Assembly (NCBI GenBank): GCA_023853785.1
Contig: JAJIRX010000659.1
Coordinates: forward strand, 43,442 to 107,441
Source of the DNA: Psilocybe azurescens
Taxonomy: Eukaryota > Basidiomycota > Agaricomycetes > Agaricales > Agrocybaceae
Length of the DNA stretch: 64,000 bases
Direction: 5' to 3'
Below are positions 35,431-48,878 of the stretch, in pieces. Every line of letters starts with the position of its first letter. Position 1 is the stretch's first letter. Position numbers and translations under genes: made by a program. The notes under the pieces are model-generated. The model did not search any database. It saw only the letters and a program-made list of their open reading frames with translations, and was not told where the DNA came from.

Positions 35431-38400
35431 CAGCCTATGTGTGCAAGACACTCAGCTGCACTACTTATTTTGTGCAAGCAGCAGCTGACTTTTCAAAAGT
35501 GTATTGGCAGAAAATGGAAGCAATAGGATCACCAGATCTGCTTTCTGCACCTACTACCATATTGGGGTTAAATTTGCCATCTGTTGCAGGGAAAATTCTT
35601 CATTTGCCACCTATTATCAACAAAGTGGGGGCTTTGGCCTTTTATATTCATCCACTTCAGATTCTTCTCAGCTTCAGGCAACAAACATGAGGCCTAGCAT
35701 GTGAGTCCCTTTTACTGTCAACAAAAACTTGGGACCAGTTATGCAAGATGTTGCTAGCCTTTTCCAACCAATTACCAGTAAGCTTTCCATAATATATATT
35801 AATTCAAATTTCTGTCTAACTATATTTAAAAGATTGTATTCTTGTCTGGGATGCCATAGATGAACTTTGGGATATAAAGGGTTTGATAATGTTGTGGAAT
35901 CAAATAGTGAAATTTCATTCAAAGTTCATAATAGTAAACAAATTCTGCATATTATCTGTGTGGGTCTTATACAAGTGGCCAGAAAAAGTAACTGGAATTC
36001 TCATGGTCAAAAGCCTTTCTTTGATGATATTTCAACCAGTTTTATTGATATATATATGAGACTTGGTATAATTCAGAACTCATATCTAATATTTAATAAT
36101 CCGCAGAAATATTTCTAAAATTTTAACACCACAGACCTCTAGAAGTAAATCACAAAAGATAAGAAGTTTTAATAATACCACAATTACACAAGAGAGGAGA
36201 ATCTCAGACCTTATATTTCTTAAGAAGAAATGCTCAACTAGATGTTCTCTATAATCTGATAAAATTTCAGCTTCAATGGAGTTGTCTTTGTCGAGTTAGG
36301 TTTTTCATCTGCTTGAAAAACATACTGAAAATAGAAAGAGGAGACATTTCCAAAATTTTTAATGAGGCCATTCAAATGCATGCAGAAATTGGTCCATATC
36401 CACCTAAGAAAGTATCCTTTCATTTTCACCACATTTTGAGATATCTGGCATCTTGTAGCCTATGGTTAGTACTTTTTTGTGTATGTGTATAACAAGCTCA
36501 GCATGCTAAATATTACTAATTCAATACTATAGAGCTTCTTTGAGCTGTGAGTGGGCTCTCTGCTACCAGACAGAATGTCACCAATAGTTCTGACTTCACT
36601 ATCCCCACCAGCATCGCTGATCTGGATGTCCTTCCAGTGGAAGAAAAGGCCAAGGTGCTAGAACAACATCTTGTAGCAAAAGAGCAGCACACCAAAGCAG
36701 CACACAAGATCTGGGTTCAAATGTGGATCTGGGCAGATTGAGAGAGAATGGGAAGGGAGCTGTAGGCAATGCCTCAACTCCATTCTGCAGAACATAGGAG
36801 GAGAAGGTCAGTGCATAGAGCCACAGCCAATCATTAATAATAGGCCGCAGGGCGCTCTACTGGGGTGCAGGGCAATGAGTCCACACCAATATAGGCCTAG
36901 TGCTGCTTTGAATTGTTATATTATCTTATCTTCTACATCTGCATGCATGTGACTATCATGTCTGTAGCCCGGTTATTTGTTATATTGATATATCATGGTC
37001 TTTTTATTTTTGCTTGACTCTCAGTGAACCCTGCAACAGGTAATCTATTAATCACCCTGGATTAGGCACTACATTGTTCTTTTTGAATGATCTTTAATGC
37101 AGAATTGATGCTTTGCTTCACACTTTGCTTGTGTTCCCAATGTGAGGTATTCGTCTCTGTCCCAACCTCTCTGTCCCACTCTTCCTCATCCATAAGCCTA
37201 TGAAGTTGATTTCAACTAATTTTTATATTCGCTGGCACTGGCACACACTCTTCACTGGTTTGGGATAAAACAATCTCAGAAAGCAGGAAAGAGATACTGC
37301 TCACACATGACACAGAGCCTGGAGTCAATATCTCAAAAAGTAATTGAAAGCTTCTGGTCAACACTATGTCTACTGTTATCTGAAATAATCTTATGAGATC
37401 TATACTAATCAGATAGATTACTCTCATAATGTTGGTTGTTGATCTACTTAAACAGAAACTATGACGGATAATGGTGTGAATGGTGTGAAGATAGTGTTTG
37501 CCCTTCATGTGTGCATTCTTAAAATGCTTGTCTGAGAATTTTTTGTTCATTGATATCTCTTTGTCCTCAATGACTACAACATTAACAGCATTACCACTCC
37601 AGCCAGATGAGATAATGTATGCACTGCATATCATACAGCTAACCAGAAGGGCTAGAGGTACGCCATACAGGATGCTCTTTATGTATCTACCAATGTCGTG
37701 TTACTACTAATGGCTCTACCACTGTTCAGTTTCCAGTACTTGCATGATTTTTTATAATTACAGTGAGGAGTACATTTCCAATTTACTTGAGCATATAATG
37801 AACACAGCACTTGATCAGTCATCACTTTTGACCAAGAGGCAAGCAGACATGTTGTGAACACAATTTATGAGACCAATATCCATTCTAACAATGATGAGAA
37901 ATTGAGAACACAGGAGAAGAAAATACACAGACCACTCACATCCACCATCTGCTTACTTTTCCATTATCGCCTCTGTGACCCATTTACAATCTTACCCTTA
38001 TCATAGAGTTGTATGTATTGAGCAGAGATAAGACCAAGTTTCCTTCAAGTTGGTAAAGGTTTCTGTCTGAGGTTGTTATTCAATCATTTGGGCTCAAAGC
38101 TCACCAGAAATCATAGTCTGGATTCAGAGCATAGAGACAGACATAAAATAAATTCTTATAGAGAGTTGAGTTAACACTTAATTGTTTTTCCAATTATCCA
38201 TGAAACATGAAGAGGGGATGCACAGTGGCAAAATTTGAGTGTGGTTGTCGCCAGAGTGAGGGTGCACTAAGTACAGATGTTGGATTCAAGGTCTGATCTG
38301 GCCAAGTCTAATTCTCAACTCATCTTAATGTGCACCTCTCCACTCCTCCACTTCAAGCTTAATGCTTTAGTTTAAACCTCATATTTAGATATCACATATT

Positions 38401-39360
38401 TGAACATCTCACAGAGTCCCCAGAATACAGAATCCATACCATATGCCCTCAAAAATTCAAAGCTGTGTGCTTCAACTGACAATCCATACGTAGACTGTCA
38501 TTGCTCTGCTGACTCTTGATTCCTGAAAAACTAGGGCACTCCAGTTCAAGTTATGCAGTTCATCTTGTTATTCAAGCAGCAGTGAGAAGACTTGGATACA
38601 AAGACAATGTATGTACACACATCCCCATCCCATTTTTCATGTATGTGGATGGATTCAGCAGAACTGATTCAGCAGGTTTTTCTCAGATAAATTTATACCC
38701 AGCTAGTAGCCCAAAAATGAAAAATGTGTACTGTCTGGTAACAGGTCAGTTCACTGAGGGTTATGATATGACATTGGGGAGTTGAATGTCACTGTACATT
38801 GAATAAACACTGGCTGATCAAACCCATGAAACAGTGCAGAGGTTATGTATAAACAGAGATGAAATAACTGCTGTACTATGTAATAAAGAAAGGCTCCACC
38901 ATACTGACAAAGCTATCGGTCCTTGTTGTGCTTGATCACAACTTTGATTTTAAATTGAAGAACAGGTACATTAAGCACTGTCATACACCAATTTTGATTG
39001 GATATGAGATTTATCTATAAGCTTAGAGCGTCTGTCTCAACTCCCCATTGCATGCAGAAGCCAGGGTTATTATTTCGCATTTTTATCTGAAGCACATCCC
39101 TCAATATTCAACGTTGAAGCCCATTCACAGTCCACTTCAATCTCCATTACAACTTTCAATCTCCACTTCAACTATTTGATCAGCTACATTCCCTATCAGT
39201 GATTCAATCGTCTATCTATTTTGAACCTCAAGGCTATATGCAGCTTATTCCTGGACATCATTCTTATCCATCCTAGTATGCACAGCACTGCACAGCATCA
39301 TATATCACCATCGTCATCAGCATTTGGTCATCTACAACTATTTGGTCCTTAACTGGATTC
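35430..39360. other. AT-rich decayed transposon DNA, no supported gene
   Basis: Open frames at 35394-35690, 35867-36118, 36547-36741, 37212-37634 and 38516-38785 are short and unlinked. None shows a recognisable domain, although fragments such as EIERGDISKIFNEAIQMHAE (near 36330-36390) look like real protein remnants. Composition and the absence of intron logic suggest old element copies. Confidence 0.4.
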
Positions 39361-39361
39361 C

Positions 39362-39466
39362 ACATATGTATGGAAACCATGACTATCAAGCTCCCAAAAT
39401 AGTACCGGCAGAGCTGCCAATCCATTCTCCGACGTTTGTAAGCACTGTGACTCTGGACACCTCTCC
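39362..39466 (+). repeat. Left terminal inverted repeat of the kinase element
   Basis: 105 bp, matching the complement of 45648-45752. It starts ACATATGTATGGAAACC and ends ACACCTCTCC. Confidence 0.9.
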
Positions 39467-39865
39467 GTTTTCACCAGGCACATATTCGTAGATAGTCTAC
39501 AAGTGATACAAAGTACTAGGTAGTTATATCCCACATAATACATAATGCATAGACTAAGTAAGCTACCTGGATCAATTCTCGAAGAGGAATAATACAAAAC
39601 GTTCATTTCTTGTATGAGGAGGAATAACAGAGCTCACAGTGCGATCAATGTTATGATGCGTATGCATAGCCACTGATGCATCAATGACCGGGCCGCTCAA
39701 GCTTTAGCGCTCAAAGGTAAACACCCGCAATCGTCTTTGATTCTTTTGAGTTCTGGAGACTAGTAATGACATGTAATTAATGTAGCAGTCTATAGCTAAT
39801 GCACCGGAAGTAATGATATCTGTAACAATATATTGACAATCTGGATCTGCTCTAATTCAATTTGC

Positions 39866-42709
39866 CTAGATCTCCATTAAAGATCTAAGTTTAAACCACA
39901 TGCAATATTTATTGCATTTGTGCTGCTCTGGAAAGGCTTTAAAAGCACTGTCACAATTTCCCTCTCCAAAGAGGTCATGCCCAAGGTCTCTGAAAACACA
40001 ATAATTAGAATAGGGATGAGAGTAATAAATATTTACAGACGGATTGGTCATTACTTGAGGATCAGTTAGAAGGGTTTTTCCACCTAAAGAACAAAAATAA
40101 TTAATGGATAAGTTAGAACACCTTGAAAGAAGAGCTAGGAGCACACCCTGAAAATCAGATATGTATGCCTGGTGTGCAGTCTCTTGGTACTGGATGTGTT
40201 GGATGAAACAGAGGAAGATACCGGTATCATACCCCTTTTCCCATGGATCCTGAAGAGGTGTTGCATCGCCATTGTGGATATACTTCTGGAAAGGAAGCTC
40301 AGTAGATTGGATTAGCTCCTCAAGAAGGTAGCTTGCACGAAGTGAGGAGTGATTAGAGCCTGCAATATCAATCTCCTTCTGTGCAAATGCTATTCCAGCA
40401 TGAACAAAATGAAGTTCTGGGATGGGAAAGGGAGGAGAGACTTGAACTGTCTCAAGGTAATGGTTAATGAATGAGTATGCCAGTCGAAGCAGTGAAGCAG
40501 CCCATCCCATAAGCTTTGCCTCATTCAAAATCATGCTCTTTTCATCAGCAGCTGGATAGCGCTTGACCACTCCAGCCTTTGCCTTCGGTTGGAAGAACCG
40601 TTTCAATGCAACGTCCTCGGCAATATTTGGGTGAATTCCGAGACCCGGAGATGAGGCCGCATTCAATAAAGTAAGCTTAGCCCTCGAGGCGGTTTTAAAT
40701 GTACCCTGGTCCAAGAAGGAAGGCGATTCCTTGCGTGGATCACATGCAATGAGACCGTGGAGACTAAGGTTAAGATCAACATATGGTTCACCAGAGCCCA
40801 TTAAAAGATTGTGAAATGGAATAACAATAATTGGGTGGAACTGAATACGTTCAGTGAGAACATGGTTGACTAGATAAATTACAGACATCAGGCCAAGACA
40901 GGTAAGATAGAGTGGATAGTTTGATACATACTAGGCAGTGTTTGGGCCTTCACTCGCTGACCACCACGGGCGAATAGCTTCACAAATTTCATGGTGGTCG
41001 AGATGCAGTGGAGCATCAGAATCTTGTGTAGAAAAGTTTCCAGCTGGGGCTGACACAAACAAAGACGTTTCAGCCTTTGTGTTAGCAAGTGCTCTAACTT
41101 CATCCTGAAATAAATCGCTGAGCAGAAGTTAGGTAAAAGAAGTAGTTAATTTAATCCCACCTCTCCAGACTCTTCAGAATCACTAACTGTGATTGGAATC
41201 TCAGTTCGTTTTCGTTTGCCACTGGCAGAAAGAGTTTTTATGACATTCTACAAAGACTGAGAGGTAGTTTGGCACATTCTGCAAGATCTCTTACCTTTTT
41301 TACCCGATGATCCAGGATTTGTAACTATAATGGCTGATTTTGCTTTCAGAGCAGTCTAAAAACTATCTATTAGTTTCAGTTAATCATAACATTTCAAAGG
41401 AACGAACACTGGATTTTTGTTTCTGAACCTGGTAATCATATATAAGTCTGTGAGAATGCTGTTTCGAATGGGAACACACCATAGATAAATGAGATTGATG
41501 GCTTTGATCTTGTGCTTTCACATATTCCGCCTCCAACCTTACTGAATCAAAATTATCTGCTGCAGCCCACTGGTCAGCATTAACAATAAGGAGAAACTCG
41601 ATTGGTTTCTTTGGGGGTTTGAATACTTCAACTTTGTCTTTGGCTCTGATAGTGACAAAAGATCGCCAAAATATGGAAAAAGGGGAGAGACACTTGGATT
41701 GGCGAGATCAGTGAATGTAGCTTCCTCTCGGACAACCATAACATCATAGTTGAAGACAAATCCAGGACACAATGCGTTTAAGGAAGGGGTAAGAATGCAC
41801 TTTATATGTGCAATTATATCCACAGGGAGGAAATCAGAGCGAACTTTGGTTCCTTCTTTCAAGGGCTAAAATTTTCCAATGAAAATATTCCTTTCAATGA
41901 CTAGAGTTATTTAATTTATAGTGTAAAAACTCACCAGAATTCGTTCATAGCCGATCTTGTTTGGAACAGCATAGGCGCCAAGGGCCAAAATATCAACTAG
42001 ACCTACTCCTTTGTTGAGGCCTTGAGCTGGAGCATATGCCATTCTTGCTCGCCGTTCGCTCCTGGGAATATTGTTCATGAGCAGGGAGTAACCAATACTG
42101 GGTAATGCAGTGGAAGGTCCTGGAACTGGTAATGACTGTCCGAACATCCCAAAACCTTTTGGTAGTAGTTTGGGTTATGAATAGCTGGGCCAGAATAATT
42201 TACTGCCAGTGAATGACTTGACAAAGAGGGTGCCATAGCCATGACACGATTCTGAGGGTGATGTACTCCTGTATGACCTATAAAAACTGTAAAGAAAAAG
42301 AAATTTTGATTACTTACCTTGTCTCTGAGATTTATTAACCTGTGCGTGTATTTCTCCAATCGCAATTGGTGGGATGGAAATCGCAGCAGGATAAGCAGGG
42401 ACAGGAGGTAATGCCGATGCTACATAACAGTTGTTAGTATAAAATAATGGACTAAGCAAGGGACAAAATACAATTTGTAGTGGTCTTTGCCATTTTTCGT
42501 ATGGTTGTTGCAGGTTGTCGAAGATACTGGTGGAAACACAGACTACAGACAAACTTTCCATCATTGCCCTTGTTGCCATTGGACACAAAGCGACGCTCTT
42601 CCCCAGGCTTGATAATTTTCTGGCAAGAACTACGTTCACATATAGCCTCATGCTTTGCAATTATGTCCTCGGTAAACTGGGTAGAAATTGCAAAAGTATC
42701 AGATGTCAT
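39866..42709 (-). CDS. Alpha-type protein kinase (MHCK/eEF2K-like family)
   Basis: The C-terminal exons (40888-39866) encode an alpha-kinase fold: SYLLEELIQSTELPFQKYIH, then GIFLCFIQHIQYQETAHQAY, ISDFQG, LLTDPQVMTN, FGEGNCDSAFKAF and the zinc-binding end EQHKCNKYCMWF. Two GT-AG introns (near 40140-40080 and 40050-39990) fall within this part; without the first, FQG joins GKTLLTDPQ as in other alpha-kinases. The N-terminus (ATG 42709) has a zinc-binding pattern, CERSSCQ..KFVCSLCFHQY. Central exons include RARMAYAPAQGLNKGVGLVD and EFLLIVNADQW. Apparent one-base frame breaks near 42155 and 41655 suggest decay of the N-terminal half. The family phosphorylates Ser/Thr; the target here is unknown. 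It lies inside a terminal-inverted-repeat element. Confidence 0.75.
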
Positions 42710-43536
42710 TGCTGATGAAAGTGAGAACAAGATGAAGACTCAAGAAGCGACCTCAGAAGGAAAAGTTGGAATACTGCCTTGTCAAAAACACACTCTTCTT
42801 ATACTCTTCGCGTTATATTATAATAGATACTATAGACCCTTGGTGTGAGAATGAATAAATGACTTAATGAGTTGAATACCTTTGACGATCTAAGGTGCGC
42901 TATTCAAAAACGGCACTTTCCCATGATTTCCCACCATAATGAACGGCTAAAGATCAACAGTTACACCTTCCAAACAATGCACTTAGATTGATTCTATACA
43001 ATGTAAAACCCCAATTAACACATATATCACGGAGACTAAGTCACACAGCCGTCTTGATTCTCAATTTACAATGTACACCACCTATATTCATGTGACAGAC
43101 CGCAATCCAACTATTTGGGGTAACTGCGCCACTCATTCCAGGTTATGCAATCAAAGTCATTGATCCATTAAACTCATCAACCATATTGCCATTGTTCTGT
43201 CACCGTGTATTTATTTTACTCATCATTCTATAGATTTCTATCTCATATTTATATTCCTAAATTTCCCTCCTTCATTTACATATTCAAAGCACACACTCTG
43301 ACTCATTTTCTCTCCATTTAAATGTACTTTTTATTGTTCTATAAACTCAATGTAATATTCGGCTTCTCAAGTAGTTCCGTCTTTCCATTGTTCTATGTTC
43401 TCAATGAAAGTCTTTAAATGCTCTTGAAGACTTAGACAGGATAAGCAGTTGAAGATACACATTCCCTTTAACTGGACGATTCTGTATCGTCTCCCACCTT
43501 GATCTAAAAATTTGAATCTTCAACATCGTTCTAATC
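42710..43536. promoter_or_regulatory. Divergent intergenic region between kinase and integrase genes
   Basis: About 830 bp separate the two start codons. The right part is pyrimidine-rich (for example CCTCCTTCATTTACATATTC near 43265) as in fungal core promoters. No specific site was recognised. Confidence 0.35.
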
Positions 43537-45388
43537 ATGCCACGAGCAAATCAATATAAGCCGCTTCGTAAGATCTAGCTTACTATTCTTTTTTATTATG
43601 GTTAAGATCTGATATTATCATTCAGCTCCCCTCGAGGATATTGCCCAACCCATCCTGCGATATTGGAAGATGCCGAAAAACTGACAAGGAAATCGTTGAG
43701 TTATTAAGAACAAAGCATATTAATCTGAACAGGTTTGGAATTGGGTATGTGTCCTTTACTTTCCTAATTTTAAATTGTGAAGCTTGTTTACACAACTTTC
43801 ATAAAGACAGACTTCATTTTGGGACATTCGGAAGCGAATGGGCTTGACGCTGCTGCACCAACAGGCTCACACGTTGGAAACTATTAGAGAGCCCATGATC
43901 TTCCTCCGCAAGAAATATCCCAAGGCTGGTGCACGAGACATGACAAGCCTTTTATTCCATGAAATGGGGATGTCTGTTAGTAGGTAAATCAATTTCATCA
44001 GTATCAAATTTTGTCATGATCTTCTAATACCTTACATAGGGCACTTGTCGTCGTATATTTCCTGGCCTTCGAGCCAAAGCTGTCAAAGAACGTAAGGCTA
44101 GACGGCTCAAGCGCCGTCGCTTCTGGTCAAGTTTGGTGTTAATGACTGGTTGGGCTGGCATTGCACACTGGAATCGATCCCTTCCCCGGTAAAGCTCACT
44201 GGATAAAGGTTTGGTGGACTAATAATAACCCAAAGCTAATTGCATCATATTTTCTCGATGCAATCGAGGCTACTGGATGTAAGCTTTCACTTAATTTATG
44301 ACTCTTTAAATTGACATCAGCGTCTAATAGATATGCCTCTTGTGTCTCAGAGCGATCCTGGGTCCAAGAATTATGGAATTGCAAATGCCCAGAATGTTCT
44401 TCGGCATTGGCATGATCCAAATCTAGTTGGATGCGCCATTATGCCAGAAATTGCATGGTCACAGCTTAGTCGACGATTCACGCCAGGGTTCGAAGATATA
44501 CTTCAACTTGGTGTTGCAAATGAGTGGTATGATATTGGAAACCCACTGGATGTGTGCGTTTATTAATTACATGGGTTTGATGCTTTCACTCATTATTTTT
44601 CTAAAAGACTTGTGTTTCGCTGGCTCTTTATTCCTTGGATTCAGCGAGAGCTTGATTCATACTTGGATCGGGTAAATAACACCAGTAAACGAGCTGACCG
44701 AAATAAGGTTCTCCCTCATGGTGTTCCAAATGATATCTGCGAATCTCCCGAGCGATTTGGGTGTCTAGATTTTAAGGTACTTCTAATATTTTGACCACAA
44801 ACCCCGGATAGAAGATTTGATCTAAATTTAATAGATCAAGGTAAAGAAGGAAGCCATTGATTACACTCGAAATCTCTATGCACCACCAGGAGATCCAGTC
44901 TTTGAACTTGTGCTTCCAACGTTCAATAAATTTGCAAATATATTGTACGCAAGTATGGGAAACCCTGTAGTCATTGGAGAGAATATTTGGGACTTTTATA
45001 AGGAGCTTTTATTTCAATTACAGAGACGGGATGAAGCAGTTGAGTACATCACTGAATGGGAGGAACACCTTGCATGTGTCGATTCTGGCAGAAACACCAT
45101 GGATCTCATTTCTGGGAAGGAACTCGAGGAGGGATTGAAGAAACTGATAGTGATGATCAGTATTACATGGGAGGTATAAATAATGGGCGAGGGCTTGGTG
45201 AGTGATCTCTGACAATTCTCTGTTTCTTTCCCAACTATTATTTTGACATTGATTCAAACCTTGTACTTTTCTTAGATGAGGTTCATATTGCGGAGTTGGA
45301 TGCTTTGGAGGATGGTGATGATTTTGAGTTGGAAGTTCATTTTACAGATGAAGAGCAAGTTGACGAGGATGCAATTGACGAATGGTAG
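43537..45388 (+). pseudogene. Integrase-like DDE transposase (fungal rva_4-type integrase core), decayed
   Basis: From ATG 43537 (MPRANQYKPL) about eight exons with GT-AG introns can be followed. Recognisable blocks, in order, are LHQQAHTLETIREP, an Arg-rich ARRLKRRRFW, GIDPFPGKAHWIKVWWTNNN, PLVSQSDPGSKNYGIANAQN (with a conserved Asp), MPEIAWSQLSRRFTPGFEDI, VFRWLFIPWIQREL, NKVLPHGVP, and an acidic tail exon (DEVHIAELDALEDGDDFELE) ending at 45388. The order matches the integrase-core protein common in mushroom transposons, as I recall it. Frame breaks near 44135-44170 and 45134 interrupt it, so this copy is probably inactive. It would have catalysed DNA strand transfer during transposition. 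Confidence 0.65.
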
Positions 45389-45647
45389 AGCTATATTTAT
45401 AACTAATGCTCTGTATATAAGGTTGTTCAGCACTGCAAAAGAACATACCCTTCAGCGATCCAAGATTCTTGGGATGGAGCTTCTTTAAACATATCTAAGT
45501 GAATATATTTATTTTTCTATCAAAGTTGGTTTTGTTCTACTGGCTGTACGACATGAATTAGGTCGGCGGGGTACCCAGAACGGACGTGGGAATATGTACT
45601 GATCTATATATAGTTGCTGTTCCGTACACATGTGCGTTGTATTAATT

Positions 45648-45752
45648 GGAGAGGTGTCTGAGGTCACAATGCTTACAGATGTCAGAGAATGGATCGGCAG
45701 CTCTGCCGGTACTATTTTGGGAGCTTGATAGTCATGGTTTCCATACATATGT
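45648..45752 (-). repeat. Right terminal inverted repeat of the kinase element
   Basis: 105 bp, the reverse complement of 39362-39466 with about 12 mismatches. The outer end is CCATACATATGT. Confidence 0.9.
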
Positions 45753-45759
45753 AGCAAAT

Positions 45760-47050
45760 CTTTGTCTCACTCAGCAGTCTTGGTAATGGATGACTGAGCT
45801 GTGCCATGAATAGACTGGTTTTATTCATTAGCATGGTACTTGTTCGCTATTTTGGCTCCTTTTCTATTGTCTGACACTTTCATATGATTAATCCTTCCTT
45901 CCTTTTGTCATTCTTGCTTATTGTACTTACTCAGCTTTGCTTCTTTCTTACTCATCTCACTTCGCTTTTCATAATCCTGCTTATACTTCTTACTCATCCT
46001 ATGTTACTTACTTACTCATCCTTCTATTTTTCACTCCTAAACTCCGTCAGCCTTCAATCTATTGTATGTAGTTGACAGATGGGACTACTGGGTGTCGTTC
46101 TACAGAATGATTAGTATAGTTTGGACGCTTGATCTCTTTTAAATATTTTTCTATGTTCTCTGGTATATAAACCATGTATTAGTATTGCTTGGAATGCAAG
46201 GAAGTTACAAGCACCAACTTTCTTCACAGCAAAGATCTCAAGTTATCAAGTACTCAATCCAGCACTCCAAGCACGCATTCAATCAATCTCTATCACTATT
46301 CAGCACGAAATTCAACAATCACTCCAGTTATTCAAGACGTTCATCAGTGGCTAGACCAGCCTATCCAACCACCCACACTCTCACATCCCAGGGCAATTTG
46401 TCCAGTTCATTTTGATCCTATCATCCTCCAGACCCTTCATTCTTCCTCTACTTCAAGATCCTCAACTCCCCATCGCTTCTATTGCTCCAGAATATTTTTA
46501 TTCTGTAATATTGGTCTTGTTGTCATCTTCATCCATTGCCTTAGTCATCTCTCATTCACTTCACCGCTCTGTTTGATTTTTGGTTCAAGAACATCGCACA
46601 ATCCTTCACCATCTATCACTCCAGGCCGCTCAAGCCATTACTCCATCAGCAGGCTTTACTTCTAGCTTTGCAGACACTGTAGACTCGATTGAAGTGCACT
46701 AGGATCAAGACTACATTCTCACTCCTGCCCCGTATCCATCTCTACGATTTATCTAGTCATTTGGCCCCTCCACAGTCATCACATCTCATTCACAACGTTC
46801 TACCCTAATCAAGTCGGGTTGCTTCCTCCCAGTAAATACTCAAGGGCATTTTATATTCCCTCATCCATTCCTCCTCCTTCATACGTCCCTGCCCTCCTCA
46901 GACCACATATATCTTCAGAACCTAGTGGCCAAGCCAGTCCTCACTTTAACTCAACAGGAAGAGAGTCGTCTTATCCAGTCTAGACCATTCCTCTCTGGTT
47001 TGTGTTTTTGGTTTTTGATTTATATATCAAATCACACACTCACGTAGTTC
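45760..47050. other. Pyrimidine-rich and Ser/Pro-coding low-complexity stretch
   Basis: The region 45880-46060 is built of TTCTTACTCATC-like words. A 158-codon frame at 46189-46665 is Ser/Thr/His/Pro rich with no domain. Style and composition resemble the leader regions of decayed elements such as 39100-39330. There is no supported gene. Confidence 0.35.
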
Positions 47051-47885
47051 AGCTAGGGTATTGAGCTTTGCTTCCCCTAAGATATGGTAAGATAACATGT
47101 ATGTTGGTTGAATTATGATACATACCAGACTTTGCTTTCGCAGAGGTAACATTTACCCAAGGATTAAATTGGAGCATTAATTCATTTAATTTGCCCTCCA
47201 TGTGCTGTACTCTCTCCATCGCATCACTGATCCGAGCGCGTCGACCAGAGCTTTCCAGCACGCAAGCTTGAGGATGACGGCTTGAATCTTTGCTTTTGTA
47301 GCTTTGTCTTTGTCAAGTGCAAGTAGTGCTAAAGACAGTGGTAAGTGAAAGAAGATATAGTATACAAGAATAAATCAAACCTTTGAATGCTTCTATGGCA
47401 CCCTTCTCCAAGCTCACAATACGACTTTTACTGCACGTTATTTGGTTACGTGTGTTGTTGAAAGTTCATTTGATTATGTCGTGGAGTGCCCGGTGAATGG
47501 ATGAATTTACTCGTAAATGGCTATCGAGAGCCTCTTCTCCAAACAGAGCTTGCGCAACAAGATGCAAGAATCTAGCAACAAAAGCTGACAGTACTGAATT
47601 GTGAGTGAGATTAATGTGTAACATGGAAAAGGGAGACCAAAACTAACAAAGTGCCAAAATGTTTGGAAGAAGATCAGATGGTGAAGCGGGAGGAAACACC
47701 TCGAGAGATGTATGTCAAAAGGTTGAGAGGATTGCTGCTGTTCTGCATGTAGATGAGATCTAACATGCTGAAGTAAACATGAGAAGTTATTCACTCACCC
47801 TTGCCCAGTCTCCACACCCTTAAGCTCTTCTTCTGCATCCAGTTGCAAAAGATCTTGCATGACATCAGCATAGATTTGAATGCCC
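47050..47885 (-). pseudogene. Unrecognised multi-exon fragment next to unit R4
   Basis: The minus strand has exon-like pieces with plausible splice sites. One begins after CCCAG at 47885 and reads GIQIYADVMQDLLQLDAEEE to a GGTGAGT donor. A second (about 47770-47640) reads HVRSHLHAEQQQSSQPFDIH, and a third near 47260-47130 reads RVQHMEGKLNELMLQFNPWV to a GTATGT donor. No family was recognised; the position flush against the R4 edge suggests a transposon gene cut by, or joined to, the repeat unit. Confidence 0.3.
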
Positions 47886-47888
47886 TGG

Positions 47889-48631
47889 GAGGTATGCAAT
47901 GAATTCACATACATTATCAATTTCCATCAAGACAAATACAATGTACACAAACATGATCATAGCACCAACTACAGTCCAATCAACAAATCAATATCATACA
48001 CTACAGGTATCAGAAGAGAACATACATTGAGATGCTGAACACCTGTAAAGTTCCAATATCATCACAGAGTTCACAGTGGTCTGTTGTAAAAATTTGTTGG
48101 TATAATGGGAAATATATTAAGGTGGTGTTGAGAGATGATGGTGGTACAAGTTCAAGAGGTGTTACCTGGTTCCACTCCCATGAGTGCGGTTCTTACTCTC
48201 ACGAAAATTGCACACGAAATGACCCCAAATACATATCATTTCTCTCACGTGTACATCAGTCAAGTAGGCCGGTAGGCCGAGACATTCAGGTCATCACAGA
48301 ATTTCATTCGAATCATTATTAAATACGTAATGCAAGAGTTAAAAGGGACAGAAAACATGCAGTTTTAATAAGATAAAGGAGAGTGTAGACGAACATGCGA
48401 AACAAGGGGGCATATATCATTCCAAGAAATAGCGAATGTGAACAACCAAATAAAAGCCAGTGACATTCAAAGGCGAACACAAACACGAGCAAGAACGTAA
48501 TATTGACTTGTCTTTTCAACAGACACCTAACGACAAGGACCACAGGCTACCAGAAAAAACAAAATAAAACGAGGTCGAAAAGGCGAATGGAAACAAAGAA
48601 AACGGTGAAGCAAATGGAACATTAACAGACC
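47889..48631 (+). repeat. Left inverted terminal repeat of R4
   Basis: About 743 bp. It corresponds to the 3' flank of the FHA gene, and the same sequence forms the left edge of R2 (14371-15070) and the right edge of R3 (about 34670-35430). Confidence 0.8.
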
Positions 48632-48878
48632 ATGTCGTGAAAGTGCGATTATCGGACCAATGTCGATGTCGATGTCGGTCGTTTTGGGGATATTGGGGAC
48701 TGACTTGGAATTTTTGGTGAATGCCGAACAGGAAGGGGAGGCCATGCATGAGACGCAATGCGACGATGAATACGATGATATGGCGGTGCAACGACGAGGT
48801 GGTGACGACGAGGTGATGACAGCGAGAGCAGAGAATGAGGGAGAGGGAAGGGAAGGGGACAACGAGCCGCGAACGAAT

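Larger units (their letters stand above)
39362..45752. mobile_element. 6.4-kb element with 105-bp terminal inverted repeats, alpha-kinase and DDE integrase genes
   Basis: Bases 39362-39466 and the reverse complement of 45648-45752 are both 105 bp and differ at only about a dozen positions (both start ACATATGTATGGAAACCATG). Between them lie two divergently transcribed genes, an alpha-type kinase on the minus strand and an integrase-like transposase on the plus strand, with an 830-bp shared upstream region. No obvious target-site duplication flanks the repeats (GGATTCC on the left, AGCAAATC on the right). The combination suggests a DNA transposon that carries a kinase gene, now decayed because both genes have frame breaks. 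Confidence 0.75.

Noticed and set aside
39362..45752. A target-site duplication around the kinase element
   Set aside because: The flanks GGATTCC and AGCAAATC do not match at any common length, so none is claimed.
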